Assembly (NCBI GenBank): GCA_964597045.1
Contig: CAZQWE010000001.1
Coordinates: 186,001 to 250,000 of the forward strand
DNA length: 64,000 bases
From: UBA9655 sp964597045
Lineage (GTDB): Bacteria > Pseudomonadota > Alphaproteobacteria > UBA9655
Reading direction: 5' to 3'
Part shown: piece by piece, positions 43,267 to 52,285 of the stretch
Layout: each line of letters opens with the position of its first letter
How positions within the stretch are numbered: position 1 is the first letter of the stretch
Translations under genes and position numbers: made by a program
Notes under the pieces: model-generated
What the model was told of the DNA's origin: nothing
The model's database searches: none
What the model saw: the letters and a program-made list of their open reading frames with translations, nothing else

Positions 43267-44646
43267 TTAGAGACCATCCTTCACCAATAGGGCTTCAACA
43301 ATAGGTTTGACACGTGTCCCCAGTGAAGCTTTAATACTAATCACATCTCCACTTGTCACAGTTTCAAGAACATGGGGAATTAAATCTATGGAGGTTTCCG
43401 TATAGGCTCCCTTCATATGATCCGGTAAAAGCGCGAACAAATGAGCCATGTTAGGTCCGCAACAGAAGACAAGATCTATTTTGTGCGCTAAAAGAGGTTC
43501 TATCAATTCCTCATGACGCTTTCTTGCAAGATCGCCAATTTCCCGCATATCTCCAATAACAGCAATCTTTCGCCTCCCCTGGCTTTGCCCGAGTACGGCA
43601 AGTGCTGCCCGCATTGAAGTCGGGTTCGCATTATAGCTTTCATCAATGACCGTATAGTTACCTTTAAATCGTTGACCTCGACCAGAAGGCGCTACAATGG
43701 TTTCCAAGCCTTTGGCAGCTTTTTCCACATCCGCCCCCGCAAGAGACGCAGCCCCTAAAACAGCAAGGCTATTTGTCACCCAATGAATTCCTGGAACAGC
43801 AATCGTATAGGAAAGAATTTGACCCCCTATAGAGGCAACGACCGAGCTATGTTCAGCGTCGCATACAAAAGAAATCAAGCGGAAATGCGATCCTTCATCA
43901 CGCCCGGCCCCATAAACCTTAAGACCCTTTTTATCAGCAAGTTGAGCCAGAAGGTCATAAAATGCACTTTCTCGATTGAGGATAACTGATCCTCCAGGAT
44001 CCATGCCCTCAAAGATTTCTGCTTTAGCAAGTGCAATCTCTTCGAGCGACCTGAAGAATTGCAAATGGGCTTCAACGATTGAGGTAACAATCCCTATCTC
44101 TGGCTTAATCATATGGCTAAGAGGAAGGATTTCACCTGCCCTTTGCATCCCGACTTCAAAAACAGCAAATTGTGTCTCTTGCGGCATTCTTGCAAGCGTA
44201 AGAGGCACCCCCCAATGATTATTATAACTGGCAACACTTCCATGGGTTAGCCCTTGATCTTTGAGGATCCATTTCAGTGCATCCTTTGTACTCGTTTTTC
44301 CAACGCTTCCTGTAACGGCAATACGCTTTGCTAAACATCGCTCACGTGCTGCAATTCCTAGCTTTTCTAGAGCCGCAAGTGTATTATCGACACGGAGAAG
44401 AGGCAAAACGTGAGACTCACTCTCCTGACTCGAAACAATAGCTGCTGCCGCTCCTTTGGCAGCCGCTTCCTTAAGGAAAGCATGTCCATCTCCTGCCTCT
44501 CCTTTCAGAGCAACGAAAAGATCGCCTCTCTCAAGAGTTCGCGTATCAATTGAGATACCTCTACATTCCCAAGGCTCAGAAGAGACACCACCTGTCGCTC
44601 TATCTGCTTCACTTGAATTCCAAAGACTTTTTACTTTCTCATACAT
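43267..44646 (-). CDS. murF: UDP-MurNAc-tripeptide D-alanyl-D-alanine ligase
   Basis: MurF adds the D-Ala-D-Ala dipeptide, completing the pentapeptide precursor. The 459 residues show GISIDTRTLERGDLFVALKGEAGDGHAF, the ATP loop IAVTGSVGKTSTKDALKW, YNNHWGVPLTLAR, FEVGMQRAGEI and VIDESYNANPTSMRAAL. Walker A ends GKTST as in the family. It overlaps murE by 16 bases. Confidence 0.96.
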   Translation of the reverse strand: MYEKVKSLWNSSEADRATGGVSSEPWECRGISIDTRTLERGDLFVALKGEAGDGHAFLKEAAAKGAAAAIVSSQESESHVLPLLRVDNTLAALEKLGIAARERCLAKRIAVTGSVGKTSTKDALKWILKDQGLTHGSVASYNNHWGVPLTLARMPQETQFAVFEVGMQRAGEILPLSHMIKPEIGIVTSIVEAHLQFFRSLEEIALAKAEIFEGMDPGGSVILNRESAFYDLLAQLADKKGLKVYGAGRDEGSHFRLISFVCDAEHSSVVASIGGQILSYTIAVPGIHWVTNSLAVLGAASLAGADVEKAAKGLETIVAPSGRGQRFKGNYTVIDESYNANPTSMRAALAVLGQSQGRRKIAVIGDMREIGDLARKRHEELIEPLLAHKIDLVFCCGPNMAHLFALLPDHMKGAYTETSIDLIPHVLETVTSGDVISIKASLGTRVKPIVEALLVKDGL

Positions 44647-46100
44647 TTTTGAACTTCTTCCACATCATTAAAAGGAATGACTTGATCCCCAACCAGCTGG
44701 TAGGTTTCATGTCCTTTTCCTGCAATCAATAAAATATCATCTGGTTTTATCTCACCCACAGCAGTCATAATAGCTTCATGCCGAGAAGGAATCTCGCTTG
44801 CTCGGGGACATTTTGCAAGTATTTGTTTTCGAATTTTCTCAGGATTTTCATCTCGAGGATTATCATCCGTAATAATAATTTTGTCCGCTAGTTGATTGGC
44901 GATTTCTCCCATCACAGGCCTTTTATAGGCATCCCGATTGCCGCCACATCCAAAAATCACCCATAAGTCTCCTTTTGTGTGGGGTCTGAGCGCTTTTAAC
45001 GCAACGGATAAAGCATCAGGTGTGTGGGCATAATCAACATAAATACCGGGACTTGCCTGCTCTAAACGTCCAGGAACTCCTTTCAAATTTACACAAGCAT
45101 CCACTGCCGAATCAATGTTACCTCCACATGAAATAACAGCTCCCAGAGCCGCCATCACATTATAAGCCTGAAACAGACCCACAAGAGGAAGGGATAAATT
45201 ATAGGGTTTTCCATCTACATGAATAAGGATATCTTGACTGTCATTGCTAGGTACAAGTGAAATCAAACGTATATCTTCACCTTCTTTTCCAAAGGTCAAC
45301 GTTTTAATTCCTCGAGAATTACATAAAGTTTTCAATCTTTCATATTCCGGAATATCCGTATTGAGCACGGCGTAGGTATGAGGACTCATTAATTCCTGAA
45401 AAAGACGAAGCTTTGCCTCAAAATAACCTTCAAGTGTGTGATGATAATCTAAATGATCATTTGAAAAGTTTGTAAATACAGCAGCCTTAATTTTAACAGA
45501 GTCGAGGCGATGTTGATGAAGACCATGGCTCGAGGCTTCAAACGCAAGGTGTTCAATATGCTGCTCCTTTAAGTCCTGTAGGATTTGATGAAGTCGCACA
45601 TAATCAGGTGTATTGTTCCCATCCGTGCCAGTTGGAGGTGGCAAAGGCTGCCCTTCGATAATCAAGCCTAGTGTTCCTAGGCTTGCGGCAGGATAGCCCA
45701 GTTCATGCCATATTTGACGTGTAAAAGACGCAACAGATGTCTTACCATTGGTTCCTGTGACAGCAACGATATTCTCTGGTTGCTTGGGAAAAAAATGGGC
45801 AGCGAGGAGACTGGCAGTTTTTCTGATCTCCTTTGTTTCAAAAAAGGCCACCTTAGGATATTTATCCTTAAAGAAATCCGCCATTTTTGAGCCAACACCT
45901 TCCGGTGCAACAACAACGCTCGCCCCTCGACTTAAGGCCTCGTTGATGAAAACGGCACCATCATGCTTGTATCCTGGAATGGCTACAAAGAGGCCATCTT
46001 CCTTGACGAGCCGAGAATCAATATAAACTGAATTCGCCTTAGCCTCTCCATTATTAATGGGAACTAAAATACGCTCTTTAATTAAAGGACTCAGATCCAC
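44631..46100 (-). CDS. murE: UDP-MurNAc-L-Ala-D-Glu:meso-diaminopimelate ligase
   Basis: MurE adds the third stem residue. The 489 residues include SVYIDSRLVKEDGLFVAIPGYKHDGAVF, the ATP loop VAVTGTNGKTSVASFTRQ, FEASSHGLHQHRL, NFSNDHLDYH and the specificity motif ITDDNPRDENPEKIR. The DNPR sequence is the meso-diaminopimelate signature, so Gram-negative A1gamma-type peptidoglycan is expected. It is 3 bases after ftsI. Confidence 0.96.
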   Translation of the reverse strand: MDLSPLIKERILVPINNGEAKANSVYIDSRLVKEDGLFVAIPGYKHDGAVFINEALSRGASVVVAPEGVGSKMADFFKDKYPKVAFFETKEIRKTASLLAAHFFPKQPENIVAVTGTNGKTSVASFTRQIWHELGYPAASLGTLGLIIEGQPLPPPTGTDGNNTPDYVRLHQILQDLKEQHIEHLAFEASSHGLHQHRLDSVKIKAAVFTNFSNDHLDYHHTLEGYFEAKLRLFQELMSPHTYAVLNTDIPEYERLKTLCNSRGIKTLTFGKEGEDIRLISLVPSNDSQDILIHVDGKPYNLSLPLVGLFQAYNVMAALGAVISCGGNIDSAVDACVNLKGVPGRLEQASPGIYVDYAHTPDALSVALKALRPHTKGDLWVIFGCGGNRDAYKRPVMGEIANQLADKIIITDDNPRDENPEKIRKQILAKCPRASEIPSRHEAIMTAVGEIKPDDILLIAGKGHETYQLVGDQVIPFNDVEEVQKCMRK

Positions 46101-46103
46101 GAA

Positions 46104-47825
46104 TCAATGTCCTCTCTTGGGTTGGGCACTCACTTGAATCACCATCGAATTTGGCTCATTGTCAATTTTTCTATCATGGACAGGCACAACTTGCAACAAG
46201 GGGGCGATTCGTTCAATAACGCGTCCAGCAATGGGCGCCGCATTCCAGCCTGCAGCCGTAAACCCAAATGTCTCCTTAGTTGCTTGTGGGCGATCAACCA
46301 TAATCAACACACTATACTGAGGTCTACTCATAGGAAAACCACAAACAAAAGATGTTTGGTTGTTGCCTTCTTGGTAGGATTTCCCAACAAGCTTATTCGC
46401 CGTTCCCGTCTTACCTCCCACTTCATACCCTTTAACGCGAGCTTTTCTGCCCCTGCCCTCTTGAACAATGGTGTACATGAGCTTTCGCATAATTTCAGAG
46501 GTTTCAACTGAAATCACTCGTAGACCATCTTTAACTTGCGACATATCCGTTTTCAAAATAGTTGGCCTTTGCATGACACCATAGTTCACCACTCCTGAAA
46601 AAGCGGTCAGTAGCTGTAATGGACTAATTGAGATTCCATACCCATAAGAAGCCGTTATGGTTGTGGCCTCAGACCACTGCTTTGGATAAAGAGGTGAACC
46701 TATCTCTGGTATTTCAAAGGTAGGGGTTTTATAAAAACCCAACTTCGTAAAGAAGGATTGTTGACGAGCTGATCCCATTTGGAGAGCCATCTTTGCAGCG
46801 CCGATATTCGATGATTCCGTAAAGATCTCAGCAACAGTCAAAGGATGATGGGTAGGGTGAAAGTCTGTAATTTTAAAACGTCCTACCCTTAAGGGTCCCG
46901 TAACATCAAATCTTGTATACATGTTGGCAATACCACTCTCTAAATACAGAGCCGTATTAAAGATCTTAAAGCTGGAGCCCATTTCATAGGTACCTAGCGT
47001 TATCTTATTAAAAAGGGCATCCTTTTGAGAACCCATCCGATTCACTTGATTAGGGTCAAAATCAGGCAAGGAAACCATGGCAATGACTTCACCCGTTCTT
47101 GTATCCATAACAAGCCCAGCACCTCCTAAGGCACTGAACTTTTCAATTCCAGCCAAAAGCTCATCCCGGAGCACATGCTGAACACGAATATCTATACTTA
47201 ACGCGAGGGGTTCATTGCTCGATAGAAGTTGTTCATTAAACTTTCGTTCAACACCACCTAGGCCCTCGTTATCAATATTTGTATAGCCCAAAACATGAGC
47301 GAAAAGCTCCCCATGAGGATAGACGCGACGTTCATCTTCTCTAAAGTAAATTCCTGGAATTCCAAGTCTAATAATGTCTGCTTGCATTTGAGGAGTCAGG
47401 TGCCGAGCAATCCAGACAAAGCCTTTGCCTGACTCAAGACGTTGTTGCGTATCTTTCGCGTTAAGTTCAGGAAGAACCTGGAGTAGTTTTTCTGTTGCGT
47501 CCTTAGCATCAAGAACGACCTTTGCGTTCGCAAAAAGCGAACATGTTTTTAAACTTGTGGCAAGGAGTTCGCCATTTCGATCAACAATATCAGCTCGATA
47601 GGATTTACATCCGAGGGTTTTACAAAGGGTTGAGTCTCCACACCCTCTCAAAAGACTTACTTCAACAAGTCTGCCAACGATAACAATGAAACACAACACA
47701 AATGTAGCGCAGATGACCAGAAGCCGCGTCCTTGCCATATCTAGTTTTAGGTGGAGGGACTTTGTATCCACCCATTCTGATCCACCCTCAAATCCTTGAG
47801 GAACATAGAGTTTACGCCCACTCAT
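46104..47825 (-). CDS. ftsI: Septal transpeptidase FtsI (PBP3)
   Basis: FtsI cross-links septal peptidoglycan with FtsW. The 573 residues have one N-terminal membrane helix (about 31-50), a pedestal domain with ADIVDRNGELLATSL and RVYPHGELFAHVLGY, and the penicillin-binding domain. The catalytic SxxK is SSFK in GTYEMGSSFKIFNTAL, then SSN and KTGTANK. It is a class B PBP without a glycosyltransferase domain. It overlaps ftsL by 4 bases. Confidence 0.96.
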   Translation of the reverse strand: MSGRKLYVPQGFEGGSEWVDTKSLHLKLDMARTRLLVICATFVLCFIVIVGRLVEVSLLRGCGDSTLCKTLGCKSYRADIVDRNGELLATSLKTCSLFANAKVVLDAKDATEKLLQVLPELNAKDTQQRLESGKGFVWIARHLTPQMQADIIRLGIPGIYFREDERRVYPHGELFAHVLGYTNIDNEGLGGVERKFNEQLLSSNEPLALSIDIRVQHVLRDELLAGIEKFSALGGAGLVMDTRTGEVIAMVSLPDFDPNQVNRMGSQKDALFNKITLGTYEMGSSFKIFNTALYLESGIANMYTRFDVTGPLRVGRFKITDFHPTHHPLTVAEIFTESSNIGAAKMALQMGSARQQSFFTKLGFYKTPTFEIPEIGSPLYPKQWSEATTITASYGYGISISPLQLLTAFSGVVNYGVMQRPTILKTDMSQVKDGLRVISVETSEIMRKLMYTIVQEGRGRKARVKGYEVGGKTGTANKLVGKSYQEGNNQTSFVCGFPMSRPQYSVLIMVDRPQATKETFGFTAAGWNAAPIAGRVIERIAPLLQVVPVHDRKIDNEPNSMVIQVSAQPKRGH

Positions 47826-48151
47826 TCGCCCTCCTTAACGGAAGCAAGGTGTGTTTTTGCTTGATCTCCAACAATGATATCGTCTTGAAAATCACTCACA
47901 ATGGCTGCGACTTGCTCTGTTTTCATTGGTTTAATATCAAGATATTTTTCAGCCAGCACCTGAAGACGCTGAGGTTCATTCAGATGGCTCCATTCAGCTT
48001 TCAAGATGTGGATGTTTTCCTTTTCTCTTTTGATCTGGCGGTCAGTCTCACAAAGCTTTTGCTCGATTTCTACAACTTCATATTTAACTTTAAAGAGAGT
48101 AAATCCAACAATGAGGGCAAGAACGGTAAATATAATTGTAGAACCTCTCAT
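47822..48151 (-). CDS. ftsL: Cell division protein FtsL
   Basis: FtsL is a short bitopic protein that forms a trimer with FtsQ and FtsB and activates FtsWI. The ATG at 48151 has GGAGG 7 bases upstream and overlaps the rsmH stop codon as TAATG; a longer reading would start inside rsmH without such a site. The 109 residues have a membrane helix (STIIFTVLALIVGFTLFKV) and then a coiled-coil segment (EVVEIEQKLCETDRQIKREKENIHILKAEW) with LNEPQRLQVLAEKYLDI. Position between rsmH and ftsI supports the call. Confidence 0.88.
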   Translation of the reverse strand: MRGSTIIFTVLALIVGFTLFKVKYEVVEIEQKLCETDRQIKREKENIHILKAEWSHLNEPQRLQVLAEKYLDIKPMKTEQVAAIVSDFQDDIIVGDQAKTHLASVKEGE

Positions 48152-49065
48152 TAGGCAGCCTCCCTTGTTCGAATGGCCCATCTCAGTTTTGCTGAACGCG
48201 CACGAGGATTTGAACGAATCTCTTCCTCACCCGGGGTCAGAGCCTTTTTAGTCTTTAAAGTAAATGTTGAACGAACCTTAGGAACATCCGGCATATGACG
48301 AGAGACTTGAGGAAGCCCCCCACTCCGTGCTCTTAAAAAATCTTTAACGATGCGATCTTCCAAGGAATGGAAGCTGACAACTACGAGCCTGCCTCCCTCT
48401 TTCAAAAGTTTTTCTGACGCTTTGAGACCCCTTTCCAACTCACCCAACTCATCATTCACATAAAGGCGTAGGGCTTGAAACGTACGGGTTGCTGGGTCAA
48501 ACCCTGGTCTTTCAAAGCTAACGATTTCTCGCACGAGATCAGCGAGATGCTTAGTGGTTGTAAAAGGCGCAATTTTCCGTCTTTCACAGATGGCTTTGGC
48601 TATGGCCCGTGAACGTCTCTCTTCTCCGTAGACCCACAAAATACGAGCTATCTCCTTTTCATCAAAGGAATTCACAACATCGGCTGCACTCAGGCCTGAC
48701 TTTTCCATCCGCATATCTAGAGGTCCCTCAAATTTAAAGGAAAAGCCCCTCTCTGGCTTATCAATTTGATAGGAGGAAACTCCGATATCAAAGACAACCC
48801 CTTCAACTTGAGTCGCACTGAGGATTTGATCCATATCTCCAAAACGACCCTTTTTAAACACAAAACGATTCTTAAACTCTGAAGAAAGAGGCTCAGCCCG
48901 TTGCTCAGCATCTGGGTCACGGTCAAAAGCAATAACCTTGCACTTTGCGGTTTGCAGTATAGCTCTCGTATAACCTCCGGCCCCAAAAGTTGCATCGATG
49001 TAGGTTTCTGCATCCTGTGGGCTAAGCGTTTCTAAGACTTCTTTCACCATGACAGGATTATGCAT
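48151..49065 (-). CDS. rsmH: 16S rRNA m4C1402 methyltransferase
   Basis: RsmH (MraW) methylates N4 of C1402 in 16S rRNA using S-adenosylmethionine. The 304 residues show HNPVMVKEVLETL, the SAM motif YIDATFGAGGYTRAIL, GVVFDIGVSSYQIDKPERGFSF, PLDMRM and the C-terminal VVSFHSLEDRIVKDFL with NPRARSAKLR. It overlaps mraZ by 8 bases and ftsL by one. Confidence 0.97.
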   Translation of the reverse strand: MHNPVMVKEVLETLSPQDAETYIDATFGAGGYTRAILQTAKCKVIAFDRDPDAEQRAEPLSSEFKNRFVFKKGRFGDMDQILSATQVEGVVFDIGVSSYQIDKPERGFSFKFEGPLDMRMEKSGLSAADVVNSFDEKEIARILWVYGEERRSRAIAKAICERRKIAPFTTTKHLADLVREIVSFERPGFDPATRTFQALRLYVNDELGELERGLKASEKLLKEGGRLVVVSFHSLEDRIVKDFLRARSGGLPQVSRHMPDVPKVRSTFTLKTKKALTPGEEEIRSNPRARSAKLRWAIRTREAA

Positions 49066-49516
49066 TGAGCACCTTTAACTTTAAGGTTGACTCATTTCCT
49101 CCAACACGCGAACGAGCAGCACTTTGATGTGCCTCAAAGGCTATCGGATTCCAAATTTGAAAAGTCGCACCCCTACCTACAAAAGCCACAGAATCCTTTA
49201 TATTCGCGTGCTCTAACAAGATTTGTGGCAAGATCACCCGACCATCACCGTCAAATGCGAGCATTTGGGCATCGGCAAAAATGGTGGTGGTCAAGTCATC
49301 TTGCGCTTCGGAGAAAAGATCTAATTGGTCGACGCTTTCGCTAATCCGCTGCATCCTATCCATTCCCATGCCTTCAATGGCGGGAAGCTTGTAGGAACGA
49401 AAAGCAACAATGCCTTGAAATGATTGTCCTGACAAAGACTGACGGAAAGAAGCAGGGACTGAGACCCGCCCTTTCTTATCTAGCTTATTCATAAATGTGG
49501 ACAAAAACAAAGTCAT
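49058..49516 (-). CDS. mraZ: Transcriptional regulator MraZ
   Basis: MraZ is an AbrB-like DNA-binding protein that represses the division cluster it heads. The 152 residues contain the two SpoVT-AbrB swapped-hairpin repeats: NKLDKKGRVSVPASFRQ (about 10-26) and LAFDGDGRVILPQILLEHA (about 88-106), each with the D-x-x-GR core. It is the first gene of the row. The region just upstream carries four TGGGN boxes spaced every 10 bases, the type of element MraZ binds. Confidence 0.95.
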   Translation of the reverse strand: MTLFLSTFMNKLDKKGRVSVPASFRQSLSGQSFQGIVAFRSYKLPAIEGMGMDRMQRISESVDQLDLFSEAQDDLTTTIFADAQMLAFDGDGRVILPQILLEHANIKDSVAFVGRGATFQIWNPIAFEAHQSAARSRVGGNESTLKLKVLNA

Positions 49517-49576
49517 TTCCTGCTCTTTTTATTCTGTTCCCCCCTTGGGATAAGGGTGGATTATTATGGTATAGCA

Positions 49577-49611
49577 TGGGTCAAAATGGGATTCAATGGG
49601 ATAATCTGGGA
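49577..49611. promoter_or_regulatory. MraZ-box-like array: four TGGGN repeats with 10-base period
   Basis: TGGGT, TGGGA, TGGGA and TGGGA start at 49577, 49587, 49597 and 49607, exactly 10 bases apart, on the plus strand. E. coli MraZ binds direct TGGGN repeats with 5-base spacers, which matches this spacing. Here the boxes lie 61-95 bases upstream of mraZ but on the opposite strand to the gene. A further TGGGA at 49546 is off the 10-base phase. It is probably the autoregulatory operator of the dcw cluster. Confidence 0.75.
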
Positions 49612-49785
49612 TGAAAATTGATCACAAACTTATCCACAGGAATCGAGAGATGACAGAGCAACAATTAAGAATGTGATTTCTTTATAAGCTATTGTTTTAT
49701 TTTAGAATTTTATATAAAGATGAAGGAAATTGGATCCTATAAAAACATTAAAAATATTTTTATCCACTCCAGCAAACATAAAAAA

Positions 49786-49813
49786 ATCACCCCCGGCAAA
49801 AACCAGGGGTGAT
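49786..49813 (-). terminator. Intrinsic terminator after the AQxLGI-repeat protein gene
   Basis: ATCACCCC and GGGGTGAT form an 8-bp stem that continues inward as GG/CC around an A-rich loop. On the minus strand it is followed by TTTTTTATG. It lies 24 bases past the stop codon of the secreted repeat protein gene and separates that gene from the dcw promoter region. Confidence 0.85.
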
Positions 49814-49836
49814 GGAAAAGTACAAAATGAAATTAA

Positions 49837-51363
49837 TTATTTCAATTTTGCAGCAATTTGAGCGTTAAGGTCTTCTGGGCTGTTGAAGGTCTCAATGCCT
49901 AAACCTTGAGCCAATTCGAGGAGTGCGAGTAACGAACGAGCCTCTGCTTGCATTTCAGGTTCATCAACAAAAGTCTCATTAATATCTCGAGTTACAAAAT
50001 TAATCGTTCCAGCAACACTAATCGGCGTTTCCCCTTGTACAGCTTGTTCTCCAATCTCACCGTGCGTTGGCTGAGCGTTTGCTTCAAGCTCATCCATTTG
50101 TTGCTGAAGTCGAGCAAAATCAGAACTAGTAACGTTTTCCATACCTAAACTCTGTGCAAATTCCATAAGTTTACGCAATTGAACTGCTTGCGACTGCTTT
50201 TCAGCATCACCGGCAAATGTCACTTCGTAATCATGTTTTGCTTTTGCAATCCATTCTGCAACATTCCACACTACAGGAGCAGGCTCTTCTTCCTGAACGG
50301 TTACTTCATCTATACGAGCATTCGTATTAGCAGGCACTTCTTCCTGTACAGCCACAGGCGCAGGTCCGTCAAAGATTTCTCTTAAAAGTTCTTCACTCTC
50401 ATAATCTGTGATCCCTAAATTTTGAGCCTTTTTAAAGAGCGCTATTTGTTCATCAACTGATTTTTTTTCCCATGAAGGTAATAATGCTTTTAATTCTTCG
50501 AGCTCTTCAATCCGAGTCTCAACCTTCGTCTTTTTACTAACTTCTGTTTTTTTAGCAACAGCGGACGACTTTGAAGGAACAGTAGTCTCTCCATTTGTTT
50601 TAGGAGATACAGGAGAAACTTTTGGAGCTTGAAATGTACTAATTGCACTCGTTTTAGCGACTGATTTTCTTCTGACCGCTGCCGGTGGTTTTGGCGAATC
50701 AGAAGACTTTGCAGCGACTGCAGGTTTTTTCCCAACCGGTGAAGTTAATTCTTCATCGTTGGAATATTCTGTGATTCCCATTTCTTGAGCTCTTTTCAAC
50801 TTAGCAAGAAGAGAAACATATCCACGCTTATCGGGGGTTCCTTCAAGCATTGGAAGGGCTTCTTCAATACTTTGAATCTGATCAGCAACGTTAATCACAT
50901 CGTGTTTCACAAGTGTAGAAGCCGGGGTCTTCTTTCTCTCAACTTCCAACCGTTGTTTTTCAATAGCATTTTCAAAAACGGTACGGCGTAATTGAGTATC
51001 CGCACCTCCACCTTGTTCAATCACTTCTGCAACGACTCTTTGGGTATCGGAGCCCCTGACTTGATCTTTTCTATAGGATTGAAGTACTGGATCTCTAAGG
51101 TGCCTTTTTAATTCATCAACATTTTTTATTAGCTTTGATGATTCGAGTTGTCGATTGCGACGTTTCCACTTATCGCTATTAGAGTTCAGCTTTAATTTAT
51201 CTGCACAAAGTTGCTTCAAGGGACCAACCTGATCAGGCGTCACATCTGTTAGTGCATCAACGCGGTCACTCCAACCTGCATTAACTTGACTTAAGGGAGC
51301 AAGCGTTGCACCACAAATAAGTGCAAGTCTAAAAGATTTTAAAATAATTGAATAATTTTCCAT
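49837..51363 (-). CDS. Secreted protein with four AQxLGI repeats, unknown function
   Basis: The 508 residues start with a signal peptide (1-29, cleavage after VNA) and GAGGT lies 7 bases before the ATG. A helical N-terminal part (about 30-170) is followed by four copies of a unit whose core is A-Q-x-x-G-(I/M)-x-x-(Y/F/V)-x-S-x-(E/D)-x-L: AQEMGITEYSNDEEL (192), AQNLGITDYESEELL (313), AQSLGMENVTSSDFA (403) and AQGLGIETFNSPEDL (485). Each is preceded by an amphipathic helix. Copies 1 and 2 are separated by a long Lys/Ser/Pro-rich linker (208-285). The gene is monocistronic with its own terminator. I do not recognise the family; secreted and probably a multi-domain binding protein. Confidence 0.75.
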   Translation of the reverse strand: MENYSIILKSFRLALICGATLAPLSQVNAGWSDRVDALTDVTPDQVGPLKQLCADKLKLNSNSDKWKRRNRQLESSKLIKNVDELKRHLRDPVLQSYRKDQVRGSDTQRVVAEVIEQGGGADTQLRRTVFENAIEKQRLEVERKKTPASTLVKHDVINVADQIQSIEEALPMLEGTPDKRGYVSLLAKLKRAQEMGITEYSNDEELTSPVGKKPAVAAKSSDSPKPPAAVRRKSVAKTSAISTFQAPKVSPVSPKTNGETTVPSKSSAVAKKTEVSKKTKVETRIEELEELKALLPSWEKKSVDEQIALFKKAQNLGITDYESEELLREIFDGPAPVAVQEEVPANTNARIDEVTVQEEEPAPVVWNVAEWIAKAKHDYEVTFAGDAEKQSQAVQLRKLMEFAQSLGMENVTSSDFARLQQQMDELEANAQPTHGEIGEQAVQGETPISVAGTINFVTRDINETFVDEPEMQAEARSLLALLELAQGLGIETFNSPEDLNAQIAAKLK

Positions 51364-51487
51364 AAATATACCTCATAAAAATAAATTTCAAACACAATAT
51401 TATATTGTCGTTAGTAAATAGTGCATTAAATTAGAAATTGCAACATTTATTTTAAAAATATTTAAAAAGTTTTTATACTGGCATTCA

Positions 51488-51661
51488 CTAATTACTATAA
51501 CAACACTTCTTATATTTCTTGCCACTTCCACAAATACAAGGATCATTACGTCCGACTTTTGGCGATGTTCTTACCGGGACAACCGTTGGATGGTCGTGAC
51601 CGCAGTGATCACCACAGCCTTCGTGTTCATGAACTTCGTTATTATTTTCTGTCTTCGTCAT
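51488..51661 (-). CDS. SEC-C motif zinc-binding microprotein
   Basis: This 57-residue protein has an intact SEC-C motif at its C-terminus, VGRNDPCICGSGKKYKKCC, the zinc-binding element best known from the end of SecA, where it contacts SecB and ribosomes. The N-terminal half carries a second metal-binding-like cluster, HEHEGCGDHCGHDHP. Small free-standing SEC-C proteins occur in many proteobacteria; some are annotated as preprotein-translocase-related, without known function. It begins at an ATG on the minus strand between the fau gene and the AQxLGI-repeat protein gene. Confidence 0.85.
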   Translation of the reverse strand: MTKTENNNEVHEHEGCGDHCGHDHPTVVPVRTSPKVGRNDPCICGSGKKYKKCCYSN

Positions 51662-51717
51662 TTGAGCACCTATTCAATTTATTTCGTATATTAGCTGAGA
51701 GAGTACTGTAAAGGCAA

Positions 51718-52266
51718 TTAAATCTCAATAACACCTTCTTCTGTCACAATATAGTGCAGTGGGATATCATGAGATTCATGAGGCACAGCCTCGATTTCCT
51801 GGCCAGCAAATCCAAACCCTATAAAGGTTCCAGTATGGCTATGAAGAAACTTATCAAAATGCCCTTTCCCATAACCAATACGATGTCCTTTTCGATCAAA
51901 GGCTAATAAGGGGACGATCACAACATCTGGATTAACAATTGGAGTCGTAAGGGGTGGTTGCATGATTCCAAAATCCCATTTCGTAAGATTAAGGCCGGGT
52001 TCCCACTCATGAAACTCAAGCCCTTCATCAATAATACAAGGAAGCGCACAGGTATAACCTAGACCATAGAGCTGATGAAGCAAAGGACGTGTATCAAGCT
52101 CAGTTAACATCGGCCAATAAATGCCGAACGAGGTTTGAGGCTCAAAGTTAAAAAAGGAGAAGAAATGTTCTGATGCGCTTTCACCCGCATGTGTAAGTCT
52201 TTCTGCCAGATGAACTCTCTGGGCTTTCAAAGCATCTCTCATGGATTTCTTAATGTGTGCTGACAT
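51718..52266 (-). CDS. fau: 5-formyltetrahydrofolate cyclo-ligase
   Basis: The enzyme converts 5-formyl-THF to 5,10-methenyl-THF with ATP, recycling a storage folate. The 182 residues show the basic N-terminus (KKSMRDALKAQR), the FGIYWPMLTELDTRPLL strand, CALPCI, the catalytic-core GIMQPP and VIVPLLAFDRKGHRIGYGKGHFDKFL, and FGFAGQEIEAVPHESHDIPL. The 6S RNA gene lies directly upstream on the same strand, the same arrangement as ssrS-ygfA (fau) in E. coli. Confidence 0.95.
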   Translation of the reverse strand: MSAHIKKSMRDALKAQRVHLAERLTHAGESASEHFFSFFNFEPQTSFGIYWPMLTELDTRPLLHQLYGLGYTCALPCIIDEGLEFHEWEPGLNLTKWDFGIMQPPLTTPIVNPDVVIVPLLAFDRKGHRIGYGKGHFDKFLHSHTGTFIGFGFAGQEIEAVPHESHDIPLHYIVTEEGVIEI

Positions 52267-52285
52267 GCATCTTCCTCAAAATAAG

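Noticed and set aside
49546..49611. CRISPR-like array before mraZ
   Set aside because: The units are 5 bases with 5-base spacers; they match MraZ boxes, and no cas genes are present.
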